From Choricystis sp. odSpoLacu1 (taxonomy: Eukaryota; Chlorophyta; Trebouxiophyceae): DNA of 64,000 bases. The stretch spans positions 1 through 64,000 of the forward strand of contig OY253664.1 in NCBI GenBank assembly GCA_958009055.1. The letters run 5' to 3'. The number at the start of each line of letters is the position of its first letter. Within the stretch, counting starts at the first letter, position 1. Below are positions 21,184-30,856 of this stretch, in pieces. The notes under the pieces were generated by a model. It was given only the letters and a program-made list of their open reading frames with translations. It was not told the DNA's origin and ran no database searches. The position numbers and the translations under genes are program-made.

Positions 21184-22861
21184 ATGCCGCCCGCCTTGGT
21201 GGCAGGCCGGCGCCCGGGCCTCGCGCCCCCACGCCGCACACTCCACAAGCCGGCGGCCGCGCCGCCGTCGGTCGACGCGTCGACGCCGACCATCACGCGG
21301 GACGACTGCATTGCGTACCTGGCCAGCGGCAGCAAGCCCAAGGAGGCGTGGCGGTGAGTGTGGGGGGGGTGGTTGGGGGGAGGACACACAAGCCCCCCGA
21401 TGGATGCGAGTCGCTTTGTGACCCAGCTGCCGCCAATGGGGCAGTTGTGCCGGGCGACCGTGCGAGCGTGCTCAGGCGTCGTGCCGTAAGGGACGCAAGG
21501 GCGAAAAAAGGGGGGACACAGGTTGCCACACACACACTCGGCCGACCCTCCCTCCACACACACACACCCACAGCATCGGCACCGAGCACGAAAAGCTGGG
21601 CTACTACACCGCCCCCCCCCACGCCCGCCTGTCGTACGACACCATTGCCACGCTGTTGACGTCCCTGTGTTCCCGGTTTGGGTGGGAGCCTGTGGTGGAG
21701 GGTGGCAGGATCATTGGGGCCGTGCACAGTGATGGCGATGGCGTCCAGTCTGTGTCCCTCGAGCCCGGCGGCCAGCTGGAGCTGTCGGGCGCCCCCGTGG
21801 ACACCCTGCACAAAACGTGCGCTGAAGCCAGCTCGCACCTGTACCAGATCAAGGCGTGCGCGACGGACGTGGGCGTGTCTTTCCTGGACCTGGGCTTTGA
21901 CCCCAAGTGGGGCGTGCCCGACGTCCCCCGCATGCCCAAAGACAGGTACCGCATCATGGCGGACTACATGCCCCGCGTCGGCACCCTGGGCCTGGACATG
22001 ATGTTTCGGTCGTGCACGATTCAAGTCAACCTGGACTTTGAGTCGGAGCGCGACATGGTGCAAAAGTTCCAAGTCGGTCTCGGCCTGCAACCCATCGCCA
22101 CCGCCCTGTCTGCCAACTCGCCGTTTCGGGATGGCAAGCCGTCGGGCTACAAATCGTGGAGGTCGCACGTGTGGACGGATGTCGATGCAGACAGGTGCGG
22201 CATCCTGCCGTTTGTGTTTGAGCCTGGATTTGGGTTTGAACGCTACACCGACTACGCGCTGGATGTGCCCATGTACTTTGTGTATGGTACGCCCACAGCG
22301 GCCGCGCCCTCTGGCTACGCGGACGCCACCCAGTCGCGCGTCACGTTTCGCGATTTCTTGGAGGGGCGCAACCCGGTCGCTGGCGCAGGGCGCCGCCCCA
22401 CCATCAAAGACTGGGAGACGCACTTGACCACCATCTTTCCCGAGGTGAGGCTCAAACGCTTCCTGGAGATGCGGGGCGCGGATGGTGGGCCCTGGAAAGA
22501 GATCTGTGCCCTGCCCGCGCTGTGGGTGGGGCTGCTGTATGATTCGGATTCCCTGGCCGCCGCCATCGACCTCGTGTCCGACTGGACGCCCGCCGAGCAC
22601 GCGAGTATGAGGGCCGACGTGCCTGTGCTGGGCCTGGACGCACCCTTCAGGGGGGGCAGCGTGGGTGACATTGCGCGCACCATGGTCGACCTCGCGGAAG
22701 CCGGCCTCTCCCGCCGCGGCCGAGACGAGGCCCGCTTCCTGGCCCCCCTGCGCTCCATCGCAGACTCCGGCGTCACCCGGGCCGACAGGTTGCTGGCCCT
22801 GTATGGTGGCGAGTGGAAGGGCAGCGTCGACCCTGTCTACTCGAGCGAGTTTACGTATTGA
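21184..22861 (+). CDS. GSH1: Glutamate-cysteine ligase, plant type (plastid)
   Basis: Catalyses the ATP-dependent first step of glutathione synthesis. Exon 1 (21184-21353) encodes an Arg/Pro/Ala-rich plastid transit peptide and the domain start [20 protein letters not shown]. Exon 2 (21574-22861) continues [10 protein letters not shown], so the intron splits the conserved RIGTEHEK motif. Total 485 residues, close to plant GSH1. Other family blocks: the substrate-site region [64 protein letters not shown], and the C-terminal [16 protein letters not shown]. The bacterial and plant GCS2 class differs from the animal enzyme, again pointing to a photosynthetic host. Confidence 0.95.
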
Positions 22862-23007
22862 CGAGAGTAACTTGAGTGTGTGCATGGACTTCGTTCTTGG
22901 GCGAGTGTGTGGTGCGGTTTTTTGACCAGTGTGTTTTTGTGTGCGGTGAGTGTCTTTTTTTTCTTCTTGTTGCTCTAAAAAACCATCAAATCCAATCAAA
23001 AAAACAT

Positions 23008-24219
23008 TCACAACCGCGCCCTCTCCCCCTCCCCACCCCCCACCCGCTTCACCAGCCCCATGTCAATCAGGCTGGCCGTCATGTCCACCGCGGTGCGCTT
23101 GACAGGCATGAACCTGAGTCCCAGGTCGGCCGTCACTTTGGACGTGTCATAATACGGCACGCGCCCACACCCGGCCGCCACCAGCCCATAGTCTGTGCCC
23201 GTGCGCCCCAGCACGCGCGTCGCAAACCAGACGACCGCCAAAGGGATGGTGAGGAAGGGCAGGGAGTAGGCCGAGAACTCGGGGCGCAGCAGGGAGGCGT
23301 ACTGAGGAATGGTCATGGATTCAGACACCAGGATGTAGCGCCCGCGCGCGCTGGGCACCACGCCCGCCAGGGCGTGGGCGGCGGCGACGTCGTCCACATC
23401 CACAAAGCCGGTGCCAGAGGGCGGGACACCCGGCCACATGCCGCCGTTGAGCATTTTGCGCATGAAACCCACGGATTCACACTTGACGTTGCCGGGCGGA
23501 GGGCCCTGCACGACGCCGGGCAGCATGGTTGCCAGCGTCCAGCGCGATTGAATGGCTTCCAGTTCGTAGGCCCGCTTTTCGGCTGCCGTTTTGGAGGCGT
23601 GGTAAGGCAGGTAGGTCTCGCTCGCAGTCTTGTTCCAGTCGCCCTCGCTCCACGGCGCCTCCTTCGTGCCGCCCTCCATCACGCTGGAGTACAGCGCGCT
23701 GATACTGCTAGTCACTACGATGCGATTCACGGTGCAAGCGCGCGTGGCGGCGGCCAGCACGGCTTCTGTGCCGCGCACCGCGGGGTCGATCAATAATTCC
23801 CTCTCCCTGCCTTTCGGAGGCGCCATGACCACAGGCGACGCGGTGTGGAACACGATGGTGGCCCCCGCCAGGGGGGCGTCAAAGGAGGAGGCGTCGGTGA
23901 GGTCGGCCTGGGTGTTTGGTGTGGGTGGTGGGTGAGTGCGCGGAAATGAAAAAACAGACGCGATGGAGCGCAGTTGGCCGCACCAAAAACTCACCTTGAA
24001 CAGCTTCAGCCTGTCCCCCGCCCCCGGCATCGCGCGCAAATGGTCGCACTTGGTCGACCCCGGGTCCCGCACCGTGCCGTGCACGGTGTGGCCGGCGGCC
24101 AGGAGGCGGGCGACGAGCGCGCCCGCGATGTAGCCGGTGGCCCCCGTCACCGCGACGAGGGTGGGCTTGGCGGCCGCTTCCGCCGGGTGGAGGGGCACGC
24201 GCATGGTGGGGGTGGGCAT
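23008..24219 (-). CDS. NAD(P)-dependent reductase of the dihydroflavonol/cinnamoyl-CoA reductase group
   Basis: Extended short-chain dehydrogenase. Two exons (24219-23995, 23907-23008) give 374 residues. The Rossmann motif VAVTGATGYIAGALVARLLA is near residue 20, and HGTVRDP follows as the NADP-selectivity loop. The active-site set is Ser in IVVTSSISALYSS, Tyr-Lys in PYHASKTAAEK, and the substrate wall GTGFVDVDDVAAAHA. Family members reduce aldehydes, dihydroflavonols, cinnamoyl-CoA or methylglyoxal; nothing here fixes the substrate. A hydrophobic stretch LPFLTIPLAVVWFATRVLG near the C-terminus is unusual for soluble members and could contact a membrane. MPTPTMRV offers two possible starts 15 bases apart. 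It converges with the ligase gene. Confidence 0.88.
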   Translation of the reverse strand: MPTPTMRVPLHPAEAAAKPTLVAVTGATGYIAGALVARLLAAGHTVHGTVRDPGSTKCDHLRAMPGAGDRLKLFKVSFWCGQLRSIASVFSFPRTHPPPTPNTQADLTDASSFDAPLAGATIVFHTASPVVMAPPKGRERELLIDPAVRGTEAVLAAATRACTVNRIVVTSSISALYSSVMEGGTKEAPWSEGDWNKTASETYLPYHASKTAAEKRAYELEAIQSRWTLATMLPGVVQGPPPGNVKCESVGFMRKMLNGGMWPGVPPSGTGFVDVDDVAAAHALAGVVPSARGRYILVSESMTIPQYASLLRPEFSAYSLPFLTIPLAVVWFATRVLGRTGTDYGLVAAGCGRVPYYDTSKVTADLGLRFMPVKRTAVDMTASLIDMGLVKRVGGGEGERARL

Positions 24220-24220
24220 G

Positions 24221-24254
24221 ATTGGGGGGGGGGGGGAGGGGGGGGGGGGGGGGG
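24221..24254. repeat. Poly-G tract upstream of the reductase gene
   Basis: Two runs of G, about 10 and 17 long and separated by a single A, sit immediately upstream of the reductase start (C-rich in the sense strand). Such a run could act as a core-promoter or leader element, or simply be a simple-sequence repeat. Its exact length may be unreliable. Confidence 0.7.
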
Positions 24255-24373
24255 ACACAAAGGCAACCAAAATGAAAACGCTGGATTGGTCGAGAGTTTG
24301 TTTACATCATCATCATTCCGCGACCCACCACCTTCCCTCTCCGCCCAGCCGGCGTCCGCTTGAGCGGCCTCCT

Positions 24374-25351
24374 TCACACGCACTCAGGAAGCTCTGGAAA
24401 CAGCACTCTGTCGGCGCCCACCCCCTCATCCGCCAGTCTACGCGCCAGGGCGGCCGCCACGCGCCCGGGGACGCCCGCCACCGCGACGACGCCGTCGGCG
24501 CCGAGCGTGGTGGCTGCACCCCCCGCGCTAAAGAGGGCAGAGAAAAGCGCGGCCTCCAGCGCAAACGTGTCGTCGGGCCCTGCCCCCGTGTAGGCGGGCA
24601 CCAGGGCGACACCCGCGGCGCGCCACGCGTCAAAGGAGGGGACGTACGGCGCGGCGGACGAGTCGCGGGCGGCCAGCACGGCCGAGACGCGCCCCGCGCC
24701 CGCGGCTGCCGCCACGGGCGCCCACTCCAGGGCCGCCCTGGCTGCTCCCCAGCCCGCCGCCCCCGCCCCCACAAACAGGACGGGGCGGGCGGCTTCGACG
24801 GCGGCTTCGAGGCCCGCGTCGGAGGCGCGCTCGAGGAGGGGGGCGAAGCCGGAGCCGTGCACCGGGCCGACGCCCGCCAGGGCGCCAGGAGGCAGCCCTC
24901 CCAACGCGCCCGCCGCGCCACCGCACGTGCGGTCGACTAGGAGCTCCACCAACGCGGCATCCAGGGACGCAGAGTCGCGGCGCGCGTCGTAGGGGGAGCA
25001 CGCAAGCGGCAGGTCGATGGAAACGCGCGAGTCCTTCACACCCCCGTCTGCGCCCTCCAGCACGCACACGCGCACGGTTTGACCGGGGGCACGGTAGCCG
25101 TCCAGCCAGCGAGCAGTGGCACGGCGAGCGGACGCGCCTCGGCGGGAGGAGAGAGGCTCGGCTGCGTCCTCGACCGAGAGCAGCAGTGTGCGCAAATCGC
25201 CGTCGGCCGATTCGGCCCGGTTGGAGACGACGGTGGCGGGCGTCCAGAGGGTGTCCGGTGTGGTTGGAGTGGCGGCGACGGCGACAGCCCGTGGATGGGG
25301 GCGGGGGCGGTGGAGGGGAGGCCTCGCCGGCGGGGGGGCGAGCGCGCGCAT
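24374..25351 (-). CDS. PKIWI502-like (ferredoxin-NADP reductase fold) plastid protein
   Basis: A single exon encodes 325 residues. The N-terminus (MRALAPPPARPPLHRPRPHP) looks like a plastid transit peptide. The body follows the plant PKIWI502/fruit-protein family: LACSPYDARRDSAS, GLPPGALAGVGPVHGSGF, the nucleotide-binding VLFVGAGAAGWGAARAALEW, SFDAWRAAGVALVPAYTG, and a final GVVAVAGVPGRVAAALARRL helix with GADRVLFPEL. This family has an FNR-like FAD/NAD-binding architecture, but its electron partners are unknown and the typical FAD motif RxYS is not obvious here. It lies 180 bases downstream of the calcium uniporter gene on the same strand. Confidence 0.6.
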   Translation of the reverse strand: MRALAPPPARPPLHRPRPHPRAVAVAATPTTPDTLWTPATVVSNRAESADGDLRTLLLSVEDAAEPLSSRRGASARRATARWLDGYRAPGQTVRVCVLEGADGGVKDSRVSIDLPLACSPYDARRDSASLDAALVELLVDRTCGGAAGALGGLPPGALAGVGPVHGSGFAPLLERASDAGLEAAVEAARPVLFVGAGAAGWGAARAALEWAPVAAAAGAGRVSAVLAARDSSAAPYVPSFDAWRAAGVALVPAYTGAGPDDTFALEAALFSALFSAGGAATTLGADGVVAVAGVPGRVAAALARRLADEGVGADRVLFPELPECV

Positions 25352-25532
25352 CAGGTGGAGGAGTCGAGGCCCCTGGCCAACGCGAGCGACTGCACCAGGC
25401 ACAAGTGGTGGCACACAGGGGCGCGGGAGGGGAGAGGGACGTGGGAGTGAGGGACCAAACCAAAAAAAGAGTCGGGGAATGGACGTCGACCGGGATCCAA
25501 GCCGCGCCGCTCGTTGTTTCTTCGCGCTGCAC

Positions 25533-26711
25533 TCACTCATCCTCCTCCACCACCACCGCCCCCTGGTCGCTGAAGCGGGCGGCATACCGTTCATACCGCG
25601 CCACGTCAGCTGCCAACCGCTCGTACTCGGTGACGTCCACGCCTGCGTCCGCGTACCGTTTGGACGCGTACGCCGAGCGCAGGTGGTCGTCCACACTCAA
25701 AAAGTCGGGGGCGCGCTGCGCGAGGATGTAGTACGAGTACGCCATGATGGTGGTGGCCGAGTTGGCAAAGTAGGTGAAGGGTTCCACGTCGTCCCAGCTC
25801 CTGCGTGGTGTGTGTTGTTGAAAGGCAGGGGGTGTGTGAGCGATTTTTGGGGGGGCGCTGCGTGGGGCGGGCGCTGTGCTTCCTGACTCCCCCCCTCCCT
25901 GCCTCACCAGTGCGGGTGCCCCCACGTCAAGTACGCAAACGAGCCCCACTGCGCCGCCAGCAGGCCAAACCCGGTCCACATCGCCGCCCTGGACCGACGC
26001 TTGGCGGCGGCGTCCACCGCGCGCTTTTTGGCTGCAAGCGGCGCGAGCGACGCGCGCAGAGTGTCCAGGCGTTGCCTCACCTCGAGGTCGGTGTCGGGGA
26101 GAGCTCTCAACACTTGGTCGGCTACTTCAGCAGGGCGCAGGAACACGGTGTGGCGCCACACCAGGACGGCGCCCGCGTCGTGCAGGGCGGCGACCGCGGT
26201 GGTGGCAGCGGTCGGGGTGGCGGACGCGGCGGCTGCGAGTGCGGTCAGCTCGTCCAGCGGCATGCTGAACCTGCGCTTGGACTCGGTGCGCACCCACTCC
26301 AGCAGGTGGACGTTGGAGGCGTGCTGAGAGTGAGGGTGAGGGAAGGAGGAGAGGGTGAACGGTCGGGGAGGGGGTCGAAAAACTGTTGCCTCTCTCCCTC
26401 TTTTCGTGTCCAAACCACCACACAAAAAACACACTCACCTCCAGCACCGCCTTGGCTTCAGCCACCAGGTCGGCTGGCGGCCGCGGCGTGCTGCTGCTGC
26501 CGTCGTCATCGCCGCGCCCGCCGCTCGCGGTGTGCAGCCACACCCCACACGGCGGGCGCCAGGCCGACGCTCCGCGTGCATCCGTCCAACCAGCACGAGC
26601 GTGTGATGATGCCGCCGGGGCCAGGACAGACGCAACAGCCCTGGTGGAGCCGCTGGTGGACGCGGCGGACGACGCGGCCAGGCGCGCGGCCAGGGCAGCG
26701 GCGCGGCGCAT
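25533..26711 (-). CDS. MCU: Mitochondrial calcium uniporter pore subunit
   Basis: Forms the Ca2+ channel of the inner mitochondrial membrane. Three exons (26711-26439, 26323-25908, 25800-25533) give 318 residues. An Arg/Ala/Ser-rich presequence (MRRAAALAARLAASSAASTS) is followed by the matrix N-terminal domain, LDTLRASLAPLAAKKRAVDA and the first transmembrane helix GFGLLAAQWGSFAYLTWGHP. The selectivity loop is SWDDVEPFTYFANSATTIM, and the second helix contains AYSYYILAQR. The pore acidic residues of the DxxE pattern are kept, but the usual hydrophobic-Met pair between them is Asp-Val. A C-terminal coiled coil (YERLAADVARYERYAARF) ends the protein. The junction through the Trp codon of HPHW reproduces the family sequence, which supports the splice model. 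Confidence 0.93.
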
Positions 26712-26942
26712 GGGGACAAGGCAGGAGGGGAAGAGTTCGAGGCAAGGCTCGCAGCGCGGCGCGTTGGCGACTCCCTGTGGCTGCAGCGCGGCGCGGGCCA
26801 GACGAATCAAAGACTCTCTCTCTCTGTCTTTGCGTCTGTTTGGCATCGGCCGCGTTTTTCTCTCCCACACTTCTCACATATTTTTGCCTTCTACCGGCCC
26901 CACACGCCTTCCTTTGCCGACAACCACCCCAATATTCCCGCA

Positions 26943-28841
26943 ATGGCTCGCTCCTCCCTGGTGAGTGGTTGGCGGGCGTGACAGCGGGCGGGCGGTTGGC
27001 CCGGCTTCCGGGCAGGCGCGCGCGCCTGCGCCCGCAAAATCGCGCGCGCGCGCGCGCTGTTGTCGAACCTCACGCGCGCGCGTGCCCCCCTGCTCCCACC
27101 CCCGCCCGCCGCTGCATGGCCGGTACACATACTTGCGCGCACGAATTGGGGGTCGGTGAGCTGGCCGCGTCGCCGTGGCGTGCTGACACTGGCCCTCATC
27201 GCACGGTCGCGCGCGCGCGTCTGCGCTTCGCACCGGGGCCCGCTCCCTGCGCCGCCGCCCACCCCCGCATCTCGTGGCACGCCCGCCTCGGAGCGAGCGC
27301 AGGAAGCGTTGACGGCTGTTGGCGGCGCCTGCACCAGCTGAGAGGCTGGGGACGGGCAGTGGGGGAGGGCGGCTCGGCGCGCGCATGCAAACGGCCTTTT
27401 TTCGAACCCGCAGCGACGCGGCGTCAGCCTCCCGGCGCCGCCTCCCTGCCTCTCTCTGCCCCCAGCCCAGGCGAGGGGACAGCGCGTGCTTCAGCTCAGC
27501 CTGTGGCGCTCACGTCTTTCCCTTCATCCCTCTTTCCCAGGCGCTCGTGCTCGTCGCGCTCGCCGTCGCCGCGTCGGCGCGCCCCTTCAACAAGACGTCC
27601 GTCGTCACGCCGGCCTACCTGACCGCCAAGTTCAACGCGACCAAGGTGAGAGAAGAGAGAGAGATTGTGTGTGTAGGTGTGGGCGAAGCAACAGAGGAAG
27701 CCAAAAAACCAGCGCGCTGCGCCGATCCTTTTCCAACCCACCCACCTCCCTCTCTTTCCCACAGAACACCCTCCTCCCCCTCAACAAGACCGCTTCCACT
27801 GTCGTGTACCGGAACCTGAAGTCCGAGGTGGCCACCCTGAAGAACCAGACGCTGGCCGCGCTCGCCACGCCCGCGGGCAAGGCCAACGCGACCGCCATCG
27901 TGGACGCGTTCCAGGCCAAGGTCAACGCGTCCGTGCTGGCCCACGCCTCCGTCATGGACTCCCTGGCCGCCGCCAAGCCCAACAAGACGGCCCAGTTTGC
28001 TGCCCTGGCGGCCGCCGTCAACAAGACGGCAGGCGTCGAGTCTCTGGCCGCCAAGGTCAACACCACGTCCGCCGCGTGGGCCAAGAAGGTGGCCAAAGCC
28101 AACAAGACGCTGACGTCCGCGGTGGCGTCCAAGAACGCGACGATCAACTCTGCGATTGCGCGCAAAAACGCGACGCTGACGTCGGCGCTCGCGTCCAAGA
28201 ACGCGACCCTGGCGGGGCTGACCGGCACCAAGAACCTGACCGCGCTGAAGACGGCGTTTGGCGGCGTCTCCTTCCTGCAGAACACGGACGAGCAGCCCGC
28301 GCCTGCTGGTGAAGAGGAGGCGGCGGAGGACGAGGCCGCCGCTGATGAGGAGGCTGCCGATGATGAGTCCGAGGAGGAAGCGTCCACCGACTCCAAGGCC
28401 GCCGTTGACTTCCTGGTGGCCCTGCCCAAGGATGTTGTCGCCGAGTGGACGCCCGCCCAGTCCAAGAAGCTGGCCGACGCCCTGGCCACGTTTGCCAAGG
28501 TGGAGTCGCCTGCTGTCACTGTCAAGGCGGTCTCCCCCGACGCGGGCGCAGTCGACGCGTCGGTCGACTTTGCTGACGCGGACGCCGCCAAAGTGTTTGC
28601 TGAAGCCCTGAAGGCGGGTGACGCGGGCCTGTCCGCCGCCACCGCGGTCGCGGGCCTGGGGTCGGCCACCGCGTTGGACGTCAAGGTGACAGAGGCCGCG
28701 GGCGGCGCCGACGGCGTGGCGCCGGCCTCCGGCTCCAAGAAGCTGTCGGGCGGTGTCATTGCCGGCATCACCATCGGCTCCCTGGCTGGTGTGGCCCTGA
28801 TCGCGGCTGGCGCGCTGGCCTTCCTGGCCAAGAAGCGCTGA
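26943..28841 (+). CDS. Single-pass surface glycoprotein with NAT/NKT sequon repeats
   Basis: Three exons (26943-26960, 27541-27645, 27765-28841) encode about 399 residues. The signal peptide MARSSLALVLVALAVAASA spans the first, unusually long intron (580 bases). The ectodomain holds many N-glycosylation sequons: NKT, NAT, NQT, NTT and NLT. It includes an imperfect 11-residue repeat (KNATINSAIAR, KNATLTSALAS, KNATLAGLTGT). An acidic Glu/Ala linker precedes a folded-looking segment (DFLVALPKDVVAEWTPAQSK onward) and one C-terminal transmembrane helix (GVIAGITIGSLAGVALIAAG) with a short KKR tail. The KKXX-like end could hold it in the ER. No known family. I infer a heavily glycosylated coat, adhesion or wall protein. 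Confidence 0.75.
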
Positions 28842-29297
28842 AAAGAGAAAGGGCAAAAGAAAGCAACGAAAAAAAACTCTTTTTTTTTCATTCCGGCCCT
28901 AGAGTGTGTTTCCCTTGATCCAAGAGTTTTCGCCACTCGCCTTATTTCCCACAACACAAATGCACTGCACACACTCTGCGCATGAGGTAGAGGGGGCGGG
29001 GTGGAGGACACACACCGGCGCTTTTGACGAGGCGGTGAACTTTTTTTGTTGATGGAAGGTTTCGCGACGGACCGGCCACCCCACTGTGTGTTTGCTCTGC
29101 GTGTGTGTAAAAAATCACTGATAAAAAAGAAAAACGAGGTGGCGGGTGGGGAGGGGTGGCGGGACTGGCCGTGTCATTTATTCTTCCCTCCTTGGAGAGG
29201 GCGAGACGCGTGCGTTTTTTTTCAGTTGCACACACATGGTTTGGGCTCTCTCTGACACACAACACACACACTTCCTCTTTCTCTCTCCTTCTCTCTC
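28842..29297. other. Convergent 3' region
   Basis: About 450 bases lie between two genes that end toward each other. The stretch is relatively AT-rich, with T runs near 28878 and 29041 and AAAAAATCACTGATAAAAAAG near 29108. It presumably contains both poly(A) sites. Nothing else is recognised. Confidence 0.5.
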
Positions 29298-30548
29298 TCA
29301 GCGTTTGGACCGCGACCGCGACCGGCGCGGTGCGGCAGCCGCAGACGCAGCCGCGACCGTCCCTCCGTTTTTGACGACAGCACCACCACCACCACCCCCA
29401 TCAGCCGCATCCAGCGAGGCCAGCGTGCCAAACGCGTTGACCAGCTGCTTCCAGTTGACGAACTGTTTGATGGCGACACCGGGGAGGGTGATGGCGGCCA
29501 CGAGGGCTGCAGCGGGCAGGGTCGACACGCTGCCCCCACCTCCCGCCTTCCACCAGGCGCCGCCGCTGGACACGGCGCCAGGCACGCCCAGGCGCAGCCC
29601 CAGTGACGCCAGGGGGGCGGGCACGCGGGTGGAGGGGCCGCGCACCCCCAGTGCCGAGGGCGCGATCCCAGCACCACGCGCCGCCCACCGCGGCGCCAGC
29701 GCGTACAGCGCCAGGTACAGCACTTCGCACGACACGCAGCATGTGCCCATGAACAGGCGGTGGCGGTAGTACAGGCGCACCAGCAGGGACGCGTTGGCGG
29801 TGTCTTTGTGGGTGGAGGCGCCCGACGCTGCAGCTGCGTGGGCTTGGGCCCAGTGGGAGGCGATGTCCAGGGCCAGCAGTGCCAGGAAGGCGGGGCAGGA
29901 GGCCGGGTACTGGACGCAGAGGAGAACGAGCAGGCCGGCGGTGGAGAGGCTGGGTGGGGGTGGGGGTGACGTGAGCTGTGTTCGTCCTGGTCTCTTGTCC
30001 ACCCTCACACTTTCCACACACACACACTTACCGGTCCGTCACCATGTCCAGCACCGCGCCAAACACGGACGACTGGTTGAGCATGCGGGCAAAGCGGCCG
30101 TCCAGTTCGTCGCACACAAAGCTGGGAGAGGGAAAGGGGGGGTGAGCCAAACCGCTCGCGCAACCTCCCTTTCCTCCACCTCTTCCCAAACTCACCCAAT
30201 GAAATAAAACACGATGCACTGCACCGGGTTGGTCAGGGCCACGCTGAACGCGTACGCGGCGCACGCTATGCGGGCGTAGCCTGTGTGTGGAGAGGGGTGG
30301 ACGAGGCGCGAGCGTGTGAGCGCACCGTTTTTTGCAACAGGCGTTTGCCCATGTCTTCTGAAAGACAACGGCCGCCGCCGCCCGCCTCCTTTCTGCCCCA
30401 CACACTCCACGGCAGCGCACGCTCTATCTCTCACCACACATCCACTCTCCCCACGCTCCAATCCTTGCTCACCAATCAGGTTGGGCACGTAGAGCGGCAC
30501 CACGCCGTGCCGCGTCAGGAACGGCGGCCGCGTGGACGGGGGCGGCAT
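29298..30548 (-). CDS. PIS: Phosphatidylinositol synthase (CDP-alcohol phosphatidyltransferase)
   Basis: Joins CDP-diacylglycerol and myo-inositol in ER membranes. Four exons (30548-30473, 30280-30196, 30121-30032, 29949-29298) keep frame to 300 residues. The start MPPPSTRPPFLTRHGVVPLY is followed by VPNLIGYARIACAAYAF. The catalytic motif CDELDGRFARMLNQSSVFGA is followed by VLDMVTDR and fits the family pattern DG(x)2AR(x)8G(x)3D(x)3D. The usual first Asp-Gly is preceded by Glu rather than Phe. LALDIASHWAQAHAAAASGA then HKD is a PIS-specific block. The C-terminal 80 residues, with a Gly/Ala/Arg-rich basic tail, are longer than in fungi. The gene is head-to-head with a VASt gene across a GT microsatellite. 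Confidence 0.93.
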
Positions 30549-30563
30549 CGCTGGGGGGCGCGT

Positions 30564-30574
30564 GTGTGTGTGTG

Positions 30575-30614
<40 letters not shown>
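30564..30614. repeat. GT dinucleotide microsatellite between PIS and VASt genes
   Basis: About 50 bases of alternating GT with one GC interruption lie just upstream of the PIS start codon and in the shared 5' spacer of two divergent genes. Such tracts can adopt Z-DNA and vary in length between strains. Any effect on transcription is inference. Confidence 0.9.
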
Positions 30615-30856
30615 GTAGTCCTGTGGACGCGCCCTGGCGCGCTGATGCCTGCACGGAAACGCCGGAGGCGCGTAGGAAAAAGAGTTTTTTTTTGTTTTTG
30701 GACTGGATTCACTGTTCTCTTCACAAAGAAAAAGTGGCCACACGGCTGCAACCTGGAAGCCACACGCACACACACGGCACACAGCCCGACACTGCTGGTG
30801 TGCCGCACGGGGCTGCGACCCTGGGGCTGCGTCCACCTCTTTTCGACCAAACAACC

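Noticed and set aside
21293..23011. Minus-strand open frame of 572 codons
   Set aside because: It is antisense to glutamate-cysteine ligase, which is unmistakable. High GC leaves long open antisense frames throughout the window.
27615..28856. Minus-strand Gly/Arg-rich open frames opposite the sequon-repeat glycoprotein
   Set aside because: Shadow frames; the plus strand has a leader, regular introns and a transmembrane helix.
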